Shown in pieces: positions 23,301-35,600 of a stretch of DNA of 64,000 nt. The stretch lies in assembly GCA_039621445.1 (NCBI GenBank), contig CP154956.1, forward strand, positions 55,273,419-55,337,418, read 5' to 3'. Both the position numbers and the translations under genes were made by a program. Position 1 is the stretch's first letter. Each line of letters opens with the position of its first letter. Source of the DNA: Euglena gracilis (taxonomy: Eukaryota; Euglenida; Euglenophyceae; Euglenales). Below the pieces are notes generated by a model. The model was not told the DNA's origin and ran no database searches. It worked only from the letters and a program-made list of their open reading frames with translations.

Positions 23301-25845
23301 ATTATTCAGGATGCTGGCTTCCATCGGTGTTCAGGCCATGCATGAGCTTACTGACCAGGGGGGAGGGGGGGTGCTATAGGGTGCCTGCCCCTAGCAGGCA
23401 CACCCCGGGGGGGTCCGGGGGGACCCAGAAATTTTTCATTTGAAAATGGCCTTTTCCGGGCCCCTGGCGCCTTCGGCGCCGGGGTCGGAGGGGGGTGCCT
23501 GCTAGGGGCAGGCACCCCCAAAAACCCTACCCCCCGACCCGGGGGTAGCTCGTGTGCTATGGGGTGCCTGCCCCTGGCACCCCCCCCCGTGGGGTAGGCA
23601 CCCGACTAAGCACAAGCCTGGTTCAGGCAATGAGGCAAAAAAAAAGCATCACCAAGCATCACGGTGGATTTTGTCAGGATGGGGATGGACAATATTAGCT
23701 CCCATTGGGTGTATGCAACATTAGTCACCAGGGTGGGGGTACGTTGGGTCATTTCAGGCTGTCGGATTTAAACCCCCGCCTAATTCAAACAACCTGTTGC
23801 TTAAACTAGGGTTTCAGCCGATCTGCCCAGGGGGTTGCTAAACTTTGGGGATTACTTAAATTTGGGCTTCACAAAATAAGTTGAAGGGTTGCTTAATCCT
23901 GAATCAAACCGTCAACAAAAAAAACTACCAATGAAAGCAAGAGGTGGCGCATTTTTGACAAATACGCTTGCCTTCCCGCCGCAAAAAAAAAAGTGCAATA
24001 ATTGTAAACTTGGGTGGTTTTGTTGTTGATTACTTGGATTTGAGTAATCCTTCATTTTCGCTGAATTTTTATCGGCATTTTCAGGGTTGCTGAAATTTTG
24101 GTATTTTTTTGGTTTTTTTTGTTTTACTGGTCCCTGGGGGTGGCTTAGATTTGGAGGGGTTGCTTGATTTGGGGGGGGGGGTTAAAGCCAACAACTCCCC
24201 ATTTAAAACTCCACCTGTTCAGCCAACCAACCCAATTAATTGTGCAATCATGGGGGTGTGGGGGTCTGGCCTGTCCCATTTGCCCTCCAGAGCCGCCAAC
24301 AGGCAGCGAGATGACGAAAGGCATATGCTGAGTACCGGGGGGGGGGGGGGCTGTCTGACTGGGAACAATTGCCGAAGGGAAAAATTCTGCTGGGAAAAAT
24401 ATTGGACGAATCCTTAAAATGCCGGGAAAAATCCTGAACGCTCGCTTAAACTGGGTGAGAAAAATATTGAACAGCTGGAAAAAAAACCACAAAGGTTTTG
24501 CGCCGACCAGCAGTTGAATAAGAAAGCATGGCTGCACCTGGTGAAACCAAACAGAAAGCGTACATTCCGCTGGGGTGATAAGACCGCCGTGTTGACAGCT
24601 TGACAGAAGTTTGAGGCGGAGTGCACGCTGTGGGCAAACGCACGCTTCAAAGGGGTTTGGGGCGGTTGGGAAGGACAGCTTCCTGGCAGGGTTGATTTTT
24701 TCTGTCCCTTGGGTTTTGATTGCAAGCAGACATAAAAAAACATGAAATTTACAAAAAACTTTTGAATTTCCCCCGAAATAACAGGTGAGCAACACTCACG
24801 TGAATATCAAATGACAAATGACCGATTACTGATAGGAAGAAGTATTCCTGCTGCAAATCGGCGCGCAGCGCCAAAGATTTTTTGGGGGGGTCATTCACTG
24901 GAGGAAATTGGACTTTTCTTAAATCTGCCGGGAAAAATCCTGGACGGATCCTTAAAAAAGGCGGGAAAAATCCTGGACAAAATTTCGTCCAGAATTTTTC
25001 CCACAACATTTTTTCCCGTACAATTTCCCCCCCCCCCGGTATGCCTCAGCTCAGACCCTGGGCATAACAACCTTCGGTCTGTTGGGACGTCTCAAAAAAT
25101 CCTGGCCGCTGAAAATGATTCTTTTATATTTTGGGTTCCCCAAAAGAGCAGCAAAAATTTTTGGCACTTCGCGCAGGCTTCTTTTTAAGACCCCCGGGGG
25201 GGAGGGGGGGGGTCCCCCCCACCCACCCAGGGTGGCGCGGGACCCCCCGGGGGGGACCCCCCCCAAAATCAGGCCCGTTAAAGGCAATTTTCAAAAATTT
25301 TCGGCGCTTGGCGCCGAAAAGGTATACCCAGCGCCTCCGGCGCGGGACCCCCCCCCCGGGGGGGGTCCGGCCCGGACCCACCCACCCACCCCCCCTCCCC
25401 CGGGGGAGGGGGGGGAGTCAGGTGACTTAAAAAGAAGCCTGACTTCGCGCCATTTATAACATACCACAGGACCAGCCACGTTCCAGATGGCTGTCATAAC
25501 CCAAAACCAAAACATTGCACACAGGAGGGTCCACACACAACCGACCTAAAAGAGTATCTCCGTACATCCTGCCCCCTCCAAATGAAATCATTTCTGGCGG
25601 CATTCTCCTTCACTTGGGGCACTGGGCAACGCATGAAGGGTTTGGGGTCACAAGAGACAAGGGGGGACGGGGGGTCTGGCAAACCAAGCGGGTTGTTGCT
25701 CAAGTTCAACATAGTCAGGCTGGGCAGCTGGGCGATGATGCCGAAGGCCTCGGCCCAGGACGCCAGGCGGGGGGTGCGCGCCAGGTTGAGGTGGGTGATG
25801 TTGGGGCACACGGCTGCCACCCCAGCCCCTGCGGCGCACCGTCAC

Positions 25846-25896
<51 letters not shown>

Positions 25897-26651
25897 GCGC
25901 GCACACACACACAACACACACACACACACAACACACACACACACACACAACATACAAACACACACACGCACACCACACACACACACACACCACACACCAC
26001 ACACAACACACACTCACACACACCTGTCGGATGCAGTGTTGGGGGGCTCGCCAGCGGGGGTGCATTGTTGGAGGAAGGCAGGAAGTCATTATCAGGCAGG
26101 CAGTCCAAAACTCATGTGACTGCAAAGGGCTGCACATGGCACACACAGGACTTTGCCAAATGGTCAGCAGTTCTCCCAGCAGCGCAACAAATCCAAAATA
26201 GGCAAGTGGAAACTCTTTGGATTCTCCCCATGCGCAGTTCAAAAAAAAATTTAGTCATTGAATGTCCCTCGCGGAAAGCAGGTTTTCCGTGGGGCTGGGA
26301 TCCTTCCTTCTTCCCACCCAGGTCGTATCAAACCCCTCCTGTGTGTTTGTGTGTTTCCGCCCCAACACACCCACATTCAAGCCCCCCCCAAGGTCAGTGG
26401 TCAATGGAAAGTGAATATCTAGTCCTCAAAGAAACTCCCTCTGGATGAGAAAACGGTGGCAGATTGCCCCGGGTGGGAACGCACCAGCGCGGGTGATGGG
26501 CCACTCGCTCATGTCCACGTTCTGCAGGTTGAGGAAGGCGCCGCTGTCGCCGTGCTCGCGCCGCAGGAGGTACGCGGCGTTCACGGCGATGTGCGGCTCG
26601 GTGTTCCGCACCGCCTCCGGGCGCCGCAGCACCGCGTGGGATGCAAGGGGG
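17355..26651 (-). CDS. TBCE: tubulin-specific chaperone E (tubulin folding cofactor E), N-terminus missing
   Basis: TBCE binds alpha-tubulin through its CAP-Gly domain and, with cofactors C and D, completes tubulin dimer assembly. Exons on the minus strand: 26651-26485; 25828-25685 (CPNITHLNLARTPRLASW, leucine-rich repeat); 21222-about 21179; 19931-about 19810 (LTALNLSSNRLADWEALRG); 19255-19173 (KLRMLLLCSNPLCTVDMQSW); 18776-18623 (SLQHVSVDDTALRDW, LTEFSCFAGPL); 18500-18417 (LLIARLPTVEKLN); 18358-about 18116 (ERERAERFLVRYY); 18087-17944; 17588-17355 (ubiquitin-like end, SWRILDGDEIHVFLK, stop). The phases of the 26485/25828 (GT|AG, codon GGG), 19173/18776, 18623/18500, 18417/18358 and 17944/17588 junctions all fit. 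The order matches the LRR and ubiquitin-like halves of animal TBCE. The CAP-Gly exon(s) and one LRR exon between 21222 and 25685 were not found. Several donor ends remain open. Confidence 0.88.
17738..17815. repeat. (GT)n microsatellite in the last TBCE intron
   Basis: GT repeats with GC and TTG interruptions lie within the intron 17589-17943 between the last two TBCE exons. Confidence 0.9.
19279..19574. mobile_element. probable MITE inserted just upstream of a TBCE exon
   Basis: The left end CGGAGGATTTTTTTGGACC and the right end AAAGAAATCTCTG form imperfect inverse termini. Flanking 8-mers CTGGCGGG (19271-19278) and CTGGGGGT (19575-19582) agree at 6 of 8 positions. The interior holds the repeat shared with 13290-13530. 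In the transcript direction it ends about 24 nt before the acceptor of the TBCE exon 19255-19173. Confidence 0.6.
20116..20601. mobile_element. hAT-type MITE with perfect 8-bp target duplication
   Basis: A 486-bp element has termini CAGGGGATTTCTTAAG and CTTAAGAAATCCCCTG, which are perfect inverses over 16 bp. Identical flanking 8-mers GTCCCATG lie at 20108-20115 and 20602-20609. The interior carries two copies of a GCTGGCTGGATTTGAGCTGG unit, each followed by a C-run/G-run pair. It lies in a TBCE intron and has no coding capacity. Confidence 0.92.
21037..21123. repeat. (CA)n / (CACT)n microsatellite
   Basis: CA repeats grade into CACTCA repeats, within TBCE intron sequence about 60 nt downstream (in the transcript) of the short exon near 21179. 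Confidence 0.9.
22640..22852. repeat. solo right end of a CAGGCTTC-family MITE
   Basis: CCTTAAAAAGAAGCCTG at 22836-22852 equals the right terminus of the elements at 14873 and 25174. A G run (22766-22782) lies to its left, but no matching left terminus is found nearby. Probably a truncated copy in TBCE intron sequence. Confidence 0.5.
23337..23620. mobile_element. hAT-type MITE with perfect 8-bp target duplication
   Basis: A 284-bp element is flanked by identical 8-mers GTTCAGGC (23329-23336 and 23621-23628). Its termini CATGCATGAGCTTACTG and the inverse of CTAAGCACAAGCCTG are imperfect inverses. Inside are the inverted pair GGTGCCTGCCCCTAGCAGGC and GCCTGCTAGGGGCAGGCACC, and a centre GGCGCCTTCGGCGCC. 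Its interior matches the element at 45954-46240. Confidence 0.9.
25174..25441. mobile_element. hAT-type MITE with perfect 8-bp target duplication
   Basis: A 268-bp element, CAGGCTTCTTTTTAAG to CTTAAAAAGAAGCCTG, is flanked by identical 8-mers ACTTCGCG (25166-25173 and 25442-25449). The interior is G-run/C-run pairs around a GGCGCTTGGCGCC-like centre. It sits in the TBCE intron upstream of the missing LRR exon, and is the same family as 14873-15122. Confidence 0.92.
25846..26022. repeat. (CA)n microsatellite next to a TBCE splice acceptor
   Basis: About 175 bp of CA repeats with CAA and CG interruptions. In the transcript it is a UG repeat ending 17 nt before the acceptor of exon 25828-25685. 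Confidence 0.95.
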
Positions 26652-28504
26652 CTGTGAAGTGTTGATGAAACACAAGGTACCCGCGATATGTCACGTTTAA
26701 CTGGACATGTTTTTTAAATTTACTGTTACTCTCCACAATAAATGTCACATCACATGATGCTTCACAGAATAACTGTACAACATGAGAAAAAAAATTTTTG
26801 CGTTGGGTAGCGCCAACCACATAGTGCCCACCTGCACCCCACACCCTCCCACGGGCCCGGGCCCGGGGATGGGAGCCGATCGCCCGTGAATACCGTCCCC
26901 TGCGTGCCGCTGTGTCCACACATCACACTCACCCCCACATACAGTGAACTGGCGCGCCCTGGAATTAATTACTGTCACTCCATGAATGTCCGTTGTGCTT
27001 CACGTCGTCTCGTTTTCCCTGCTTGGAGGCCAGTTGCCTGCCATGCGCACACCATAAATGCTGCCGTCGATGCCCCTGTGGGTCTGCCCACTCCAGCAGT
27101 ACATCCTCGCCCACTTATGACGCCGACAACCGCAGTGAGTTGCTGCCGTCCAGCACTGCAACGAAGTCGGCATGATGAATGTGCGCGTGGCCTGTGCACT
27201 CCTGTTTGTGCTCATATTAGCGTCTCCGGCAAATGTGTGCATGTGTGTGCGCGCGTGTGCATATTGTGTGGCCTTTTGCATGCCTGAGTAGAAAAGGAAG
27301 CCCCAACTGGGCCCGAGACCCCTTAGGCAGTCTACTCGCACTTAACACATACAGTGTGATTTGCTTGCACTGCATAATCAAAACGCAACAAATGGATCGG
27401 TTGGAAAGATTTTAGTTGCCAGGGGAACGTGGAGTTGAATGGCATTTTTTGGATTGACTGATTGAGTATTGGACTCAGATTTGCCCCCTCCCCCCTTGAT
27501 TGATCTTCACCAAAGCAGAGCACCAACCCCCAAAGGCCAGGGATATTTTTCTGACCGAGGAAAAATTCCGCATTTCAGTCATGATTTTTCCTTGAGACCT
27601 TTCTTTTTTGTCAGTTTTTTTGTCATTTTTGCATTCATTTTGTATGTATTTTTGTCAATTTTTTGTTCATTTCTGCTGTATTCTCAGAATCGGGATGTTC
27701 TCAAAAATCTAATCAAAAATGGAGGGAAATACAATCAGATTCTTGCTAATTTACATGAACTTTTTTGCATTTTTGCATAATTTGCATTTTTTTTGCTGTT
27801 TCTGGATATACTTTTTTGGTGGGAAAAGATGCAAAGGATTTTCCAAAGCATGCATGCACAGTGCTGTATAATTTTCAATGTTGCACAATGATTCATATTT
27901 TTCCCGAAGGTAGCAATTTTCTTCCGTCCTCCCAGCAGAAAAGTGTACGTCCAGGACTTACTAAGTAATTAACATTCAACTCAAGCTTTTTTGTGTGCTC
28001 TTTTTGTGTTAGATGTGCTTTGTTTACATTTTTGTACCGTTTTTTTTTGAGGACCTGTATTGTTCCTCCCCCCCCCCCCCCCCCAGAGAGAAAGAGAGAG
28101 AGAAAGGTCATTATTTACCTCTCCGGTGCTTGTGGGCCAAAGGATATTTGATAAATTTTGCCAAAAAAAGGCCTAAAATGAGATTTCGGCCGATTTTGCC
28201 AGGCTATTTTGACCCTGCCAGGTGGTTTGCTTCAGGCAAAAAAAAATGAAGCACTTTGGCCATGCCACTGCTAAGGGGGGGTGTCTCCCTCCACCCTCCC
28301 CTCCTTGATCCTGATGGGGGGGGGGGGTCTGGCCAGCCCACCCTGATCTGGCACTCATGTCAAACTCCCTCTGCTTCCATCTTTGCCCAGCAGGTTCTAC
28401 ATATCCTTCATCCTACGTATCCAACATTTATTGCAGTTTTATTTGACAGCCCCACTACTGCCCCATTATGGTACGTATGGGTATGGTACGGTGTGGACCA
28501 TGAG

Positions 28505-29039
28505 CAGGAAGGGGGGAAATATGCAACTTGGCCCTTCAAATTGTGCAAGTCAAAAAAAAAATGCAAAAAAATGCAAAACAAATACAAAAAAAATGCAAAA
28601 AAATGGAACTTGCATAAAAACCCCTGAGAAAAGGCTGGAATATAACAGAGTTTTGCTGCCCAAAATTCGTAAACATGTGACAATGCTGGTGTACCTGTCA
28701 ATGATTCACAAAGAAGACCTCCTGGAAGACAACGGCAAGCAATGAAGCTTTGAAAATCAACATGAATGGCACCTGCACATTCAGTCTAAGCAAATCGTCC
28801 CTCCAGGTCACCAGTGAACTTCAATATTAATAGGGTGAAAGTATCAAAGACCCCAGGCAACTGCAGAGGGACCAGAGGCAAAACATGACATGGCGACCAA
28901 CTACAAAAAAATTTTTCCAGGGAAAAATATTTTATTCAAAAAAATGCAAAAAAATGCAAAAAATGCAAATTTCGGAAAAACCTGGTTATGGAAAAAAAAT
29001 GCAAATTATGAAAGTTGCATATGCCCCTCCCCCCCCCTG
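28505..29039. mobile_element. A-rich MITE-like element with direct-repeat flanks
   Basis: The left end CAGGAAGGGGGGAAATATGC and the right end GCATATGCCCCTCCCCCC...CCTG are imperfect inverses. CCATGAG occurs immediately outside both ends (28498-28504 and 29040-29046), a 7-bp direct repeat. The interior is rich in AAAAAATGC units, like the element at 4785-5259. Confidence 0.7.
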
Positions 29040-30642
29040 CCATGAGGCTAGGTTGTATGGACCGCCAATGAGTCATTTTAGATGAGCATGGGAGTAGGGC
29101 CAGGGTTAGGGCTTGGAGTTGCATTTGGATTCTGGAGAAAAGAATATTCAGGGGGTTGCAAAAAATAATTGCTGTCTCACAATGGAATGGAATCTGTCAA
29201 AAAAAGCTTTGTTGGTCTCAAAGAGCGTTTCATTTATCTAACTGAAGTCTCAAAAACAATTTCCATCTGCCTTGCTGAGAAAGAGCCAAAAAATGCATAC
29301 CTCTGAAACCAATCACCCTGGGAAAAACTGGGCATTTTATTTAACTGAGCAATTGTTTCAGAAATTATTTGGACAAATTCCCGAATTTGGGTCACATCTT
29401 TGGCGACATTTCTGTTGAAATTTAAGCCTAACCTGGACTGGAAACACCAAACCCTTACCCTATTCCTGCAACTTCCAGCCTTTTGGAACAATCACCACTC
29501 TGACAACAAATATCATGCCTCGGCACATTACCACCATGAGAGTGCATCTGCTTTGGAATTCTGGGATCTGGTTGATTGTACCCATTTGGAGATCTGAGGC
29601 GGTCGGTTTTCCTTCGCATTAAACCTTTTCAGCCTTTCTTTGGAAATTGTGCAGACCGAGTGATATCTTTGTGCTTCAATGCTCTGAAGAAAAAGTCGGA
29701 TTCACCCCTTTTGATTTTTTTTTGGCTGGGGTGGACTGGACTTTTGTGGCGCCTCGGACAAGCCCATAATCCCGTTGCTTTTTCCCCTGGTGACACGTTT
29801 TCCACAATGTGCAGAAACCGTGTTATGCATTCCGAATATCACTGAAAACGTGTGAAACACCCAAAAAGGACATAAAGGGCCTTACTGACAAAATACTCAG
29901 ATCAATTTTTTTGACGGCACCGACTCCCTAGGAATGTGCCCAAACCTTCGTAAAAAAGGCCCCCATTCCCTTTTACAAACGAAAAAAACCGCTGCAGAAT
30001 GCATCTCTGAAAAATAGACTTTTTACCTTTCCCTGCACAGACTTCTGGACCGGGGGTGGGAATTCAGGGAAGAAATGTTCCGGTTTTGGAGAGGGCAGCA
30101 ATTTAAAAAAAAAAAAGGTCCCCTTTCTTTCACCGAAGTGTGGAGCAAATAAAAACCTTTTCCCAGGACCATCAGAAACACTTCACTTTGAAAACACTTG
30201 CACAATTGCACAAATGATTGAAATTTAATCTGTTTCCGCAATTGTGCAAATAACTGTTTAGCTTCTTGTGCAATTGTGCTGGTACACCAGTTGACTTATC
30301 CTCGCTGGGACCGTTTCCCGAGATGGTCTTCTGCTTCCCAGGAAATGGAAAAATAAATGGGTTTCCAGAAATATTGTGAAATTTTGGTTTCAGGCATAGA
30401 AAATGGGAGCGCTTGTTCCCCACTGCCAATATGTATTGCAAGGAGCAATTGGCCGCGATGGGTCCCGCTTAAGTGACATATCAGCACCTGGGTCTGGGGG
30501 GGGGCTGTAATGGGAACCCCCAAATTTTTCTTGATGGGGGGTTAGAAAAAAAACGGGGTTAATGTTTTGGGCCTAATTTTTGGCCTTCTTTGGGCCAAAT
30601 ATTCGCCTAATCTTAGGGCTAGTTTTTTGGGAAAATTGGGCA

Positions 30643-30858
<216 letters not shown>

Positions 30859-31014
30859 TCCTAACCCTAGCCCAATTCCTGTGGATGCACAGTAATGCAC
30901 ATTGGAAACGACCAAAATCTCCCCAATGGAACGTGGAATTGGTATAGAAAATGCCGAAATCGGGGATATGTCTCACTTGTATGATGAGAGAGAGGGGGGG
31001 TTCTGAATCCCACC

Positions 31015-31180
31015 CAGGGGTTTTTTTCAGTCTTGGACCCCGGGGGGGGACCCACTCACTTTTCCCCGAAAATGGCCAAAAATCACGAAAAATGCTAAGA
31101 AATAGCACCTGTTCAAAAACTTTCGGTGCCTTCGGTAAAGTATATCCCACCTCCCCCTAGGGGGGACCCCCCCGGGGGGT
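31015..31180. repeat. truncated copy of the 37402-37707 element
   Basis: It begins CAGGGGTTTTTTT and contains ACCCACTCACTTTTCCCCG, AAAAATGCTAAGAAATAGC and CTTTCGGTGCCTTCGG, all found in the element at 37402-37707. No right terminus was found. Confidence 0.6.
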
Positions 31181-32636
31181 GCTTGCAGCGCAAAATTTTA
31201 GCACTCTGTAGTGATCCACCAAGCACTTCACAGCCCTGGCCAGCAATATTCTCCCAATTTCAGTGGGCACAACCCCTAAATTTGGGCCTGACTTGAAATC
31301 AGACCCCAAAACCAGCTGCCCAACAGCATCAGGTGGGCTCAAGAGCGGCTTGCGTCGGGCAGGGTTCGGAGGGCAATGTTGGGTCCACAACGCTTGGGTC
31401 GTGGCACACAGAGGCACATCATGGGGTAGGGATGCGGCAGGCTGGGCCGGGTCAGCCCACGCCGCACGCGAATTGTGTACAGGATGGCACCCCAGGCAAC
31501 GCTGGAGGCGGTGCCCAGCCATGGGCCATGGATTTCCATTTTATTGTATGGCAACAGGACGCCATACCCCGGCACCCTGCTCGGGGCGCCCTATGTGTGC
31601 CAGTCAGATTGACGTCCTTTGAGAACTATTATTGATTCTGCTTTTCAGAATAACGTCACCAGATTCCAAAAAAAAAGTGGGGGGTTACCTGAGAATTTTG
31701 TGGGTCATACCCAACCACAGCCCAAAAAAGTCAGCCTACGGGCTGTGGTGATGGTGTGTGTACAAGCACGGCCCTGCCTCACGCAGCAGCGCCCCAACCA
31801 GCTGTGCGCTGTGCAAAATTGAGGCCGGTTTTATGAGAGCAGGTTTTTTCAGGCAAGGGGGCGAGGGGGCCACATTGCAGTGAGAAACAATAATACAACG
31901 TGGCAACCCCCGTCAAACCAAGATGGGGAGATGACTTCGACAAGGTGACTGAGTTTAAAAAAAAAACAGGGCTAAAATGCACTTTTAGCCACAAAAGTCA
32001 CCTTGTCGAAGTCGCCGCCCCCTCATCTTGCGCGCCTGGATCTCCACTGTGATCTTCGTTTTCCATTTTCACCTTCGAGTCGCAAACTTTGGTGATTCTG
32101 GACGTCCTGGATTTTGTTGTAATGGTGATTGAACTTTTTATCTGCGCGGTCTGTTCCAGTATCACACCGTCCCCAAAAGCTGCGGGAAAGCCCGGGGGGG
32201 TCTGGTCTCAAAGTCAAAAGCAGCCCAAACTCACAAATGGGCAAATTACAACCAAAACCTCAGAACATGTAACGGGCAGCCCTTGACTGTGGAGGGACGA
32301 AGGAGGGGGCGATGGAGGCTCATGGTGTGACAACGGCAGCATACAGCACAGAGGTAGGGGACAGGCCTCCGTAGGCAGGGGGGTTGCCTTGGACAGGGGA
32401 TGTGGCAACCCATATGGCTGAAAGGGTGAAAGTCTAATCCTTTGGGACACAAAAAAAAATGCTTCACTTTAGCGAGGAGGTTGGGACGTCCTCCTTCAGA
32501 AACAGTCGAAACGTCCCCTTCGGCCACTTACAGCCATGGGGGGGCAGACAGCGGTGGAGGGAGGGCGAATAAGGATGAGGCATCCCATTGGGTCGGATCG
32601 GTGGGTCAGACACTACTTACAATAGATGGGGGGCCC

Positions 32637-35600
32637 TCAGCGTTGGATGTGCGCCTGGTTCTTGTAGATGAGCAGGTTGCAGTCGGCGTGGTAGATGCAG
32701 TACGTGCTGGTGGACCCAAGCTCGTCCCGCCTGACAGGGGGGGGGGGGCTGTGAAATGGGAGATTCAGGATGATCATGCAGACCACAAAACAGGTACAAA
32801 AAACTGTGACCACCGACAACTAGTATGACTGGAAGTGAAGTGCGGCCTTTGGGGGGGGGGGGGGCGACCATCTTTGAGGGGGGGTCTGGGACTGGGTAAG
32901 GGGACGCTCAGGGCACCTTCCCGCGCACCCTGCCAAAAATAGAGGAAACCCCCCTCTCCAGGGGTCCCCACTCAACCCTATCCCCCAGAGGGTTCAGGAA
33001 AGTCCCTAATTCCCTCAGGGGCATTAACCTTAAAAAAAAAAACTCTGATACCTGCACAACGATGAGGAGGGAGGCTCAACAACGGTTGAGTGAATATTGG
33101 CCCCTGGGAGGTTCGAAACATCTACCTCAAGGAAAATGAACAACAGCAGGGACAGACAAGGCACAGGCGCAAACACACAGCCAATTATTGGGACAACATT
33201 ATTTAGTGATGCAACGCTCAAGGGCTCTGAAACAATAAAAAGGAAAGTTGTGTGGATCGAAGAATTTCATAAGACCGAAGCATAATCTGCTTTTTTAGCA
33301 GGAGAGAAAGCAGAGGGAGTGCATATTGTCGAAAAAATTGGTGTGCAGGGCCGGTAAAGGACAGTCGAGGTTGGGGCCAAGGGGGCCTTGCCCGGGTGGG
33401 AAGTTGTTCAGGTAGATCCCCAAGACTTGTCAGCTGATGCATAATTGGGCATCTGTTTGACTTGTGGGTCTCCTTATATTAACATATCAAAATTAATTTA
33501 TGCACCCCCACAGGCTACGGTGAAGAAAAGAAGGTAAAGAAAATGTGTTTTGAGCTGAAGCTACCTCTTGGAAAATAATTTTGCACTTCGATTTTTTCTG
33601 CACCGCACACATATGGGCACCTTTGGATCAAACACGACAAAATGATTCCCCCTGACAAATAAAAAACATGGAGCATCTTTTGGGGCACCGCTTCCAGCCA
33701 GTAGACAGCACGATGAAGTCTCCCTCCTGCTCGTTCACCACCTTGATGATGTTCTCCGCAACCGAAATGGATCGGTCTCGTGCAACACGCACCACGTCCA
33801 CCTTCTTGCACAGTGTTGCAGTCTGTGCGGGCACAAAGGGCGATATCCATCCCTGCAATGTTTAGCACCTGCAGCACCACACCGGTCATGACAAATTCAT
33901 TGACATCACCAAAAACTGGCAAGTGGGTTACAGACCTGCTGCATTACGCTCTGGGCATCCTTCAGCGCACCCTCAGCCCCACTGCGTTCGTCGTTGATGG
34001 TAAAGACGTACACCTGCAGAAAGGTGCAAGCACACACAGCAGTTTGAGGAATTCTTCTCGGTCTTTGTCGGTGATGGCAGTTTGGACGCCGGCATCCCAG
34101 GCAGCACCTCATCAGACGCCCTTGCCAGGGTCAGGATGAACTCCACCGACTTCAATGCCAGGGCAGACCTGGACAGCGTGGATAATGGTGCACACTCTTT
34201 CTTCACTTTCTCAATGACCTGCAGATTGGAAGCAATCCCCCTGGTTCAAAGGAGGGACTTTGCGGCAGAATCCTTCATTCAAGATAAGTGCATGCTGGCA
34301 CTCCAGGCAATGGTCGTGTTATCAGCACTTCGCCACTAGATCGCCATTCCTCCGGATAAAACTGTCCTTCCCAGAATCAAGACGTCCCACAGGATCACAG
34401 TTGATCGCAAAAACATAGGTATTCCGTCCCCCCCATCAGTAAACTGAAGGAGGGCGAAACCGCGCCCAGATATGGCATCCCAAATCATTTGCCTGCAATG
34501 CTTCTTTGAGCCGGGGGGGGTAAACGCAGGTGAGATTGAAGGAAGGCAAACAGCCATGGAGGAGGCCAACCCGTCAATGGCCACCAAGTACCGCCGCCCC
34601 TCCTTCTTGGGCACCCCGGGGCGGATGACGCAGACCGGGATGTACGAGCACCGCACAAGGGCGTCTGTGATCCGGCCCACCGCCCTGCGGAGGCCATCCG
34701 TGTGGCCACCACCCAGCGAGCTGGGCAGGGCGGGGTTGGGCGAGGAGGCCGGGGGGTGGCCACCCCGAAGGTGCCTTGCCTCCCCCCAAATGCCCTCAAA
34801 TATGTTTATTTGGACACTTTTTTGATAAAGCATCAAAGGGGGGGAAATCCGACCATGTGGTACATCTCTGGGTAACCCTGTGGTTCCATCTGAGCCACTT
34901 CACCTCTTGGCAGGGGAGGAGGGGGATCTTGCCCTTGCCCCCCCCCCCCTGCTGTCCATCATTGGGGGATACCACCAACAAAACTCCGACACCATCCTTG
35001 TGTCAAACCTTCGGATAACCCGAAGAAACATTCATATTGGATAATTGCTGCAGATTAGAATGGAAAAGATTGCGGAAAGAAAGGCAATAAATTTCAAAGG
35101 TGGAGGAACGAGACCACTTTTCCAGGACGAAATGGAAAGGGAGTTCAGCTTTCCTTTCATATGTGAGCACACAGGTGCCATAACATCGCGAATAATAAGC
35201 ACCCCCCCCCCCGGCCAACAGAGTGAGTGTGCAAAATAATAATACATCCACCATCAACCGCAAAATTGAAAGCAATTTCACAGCAAAATGAGTAATACTT
35301 AAATGTCGTCAGGGCATGCTATGATAGAACGCTGGGTTACCGCAAAAAAAAGCAACTTCAACCTCCAATCTGAAGTGTCTTGGGGCTATTGAATGCGGAA
35401 AAAAAGTTCCAAAGGTGGGAATCCAAATATTTCATCATGGTCCAGAATAACTATGCTTTCCTGCCGCCGCCAGAGGCAGCGTTATGCAACTTTGGCCTCA
35501 ACACATCTCTGGGGGGTGCTCACCAGAAATAGGCCACAGAATTGGCAGAACACACCGCCTGTCGCCCTCCACACGGTGGCGGGTTCCGGTGCAGATCAGA

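Noticed and set aside
24145-24795. Minus-strand 216-residue open frame
   Set aside because: Composition follows the local T/C-rich DNA, there are no motifs, and it overlaps repeated GGGAAAAATCCTGGAC-type sequence in a TBCE intron.
33560-33650. Final stress-protein exon reading LIQRCPYVCGAEKIEV
   Set aside because: It resembles the last Usp strand, but exon 32730-32637 joins 33689 in exact phase with a better GSTSTYC ending and a stop codon.
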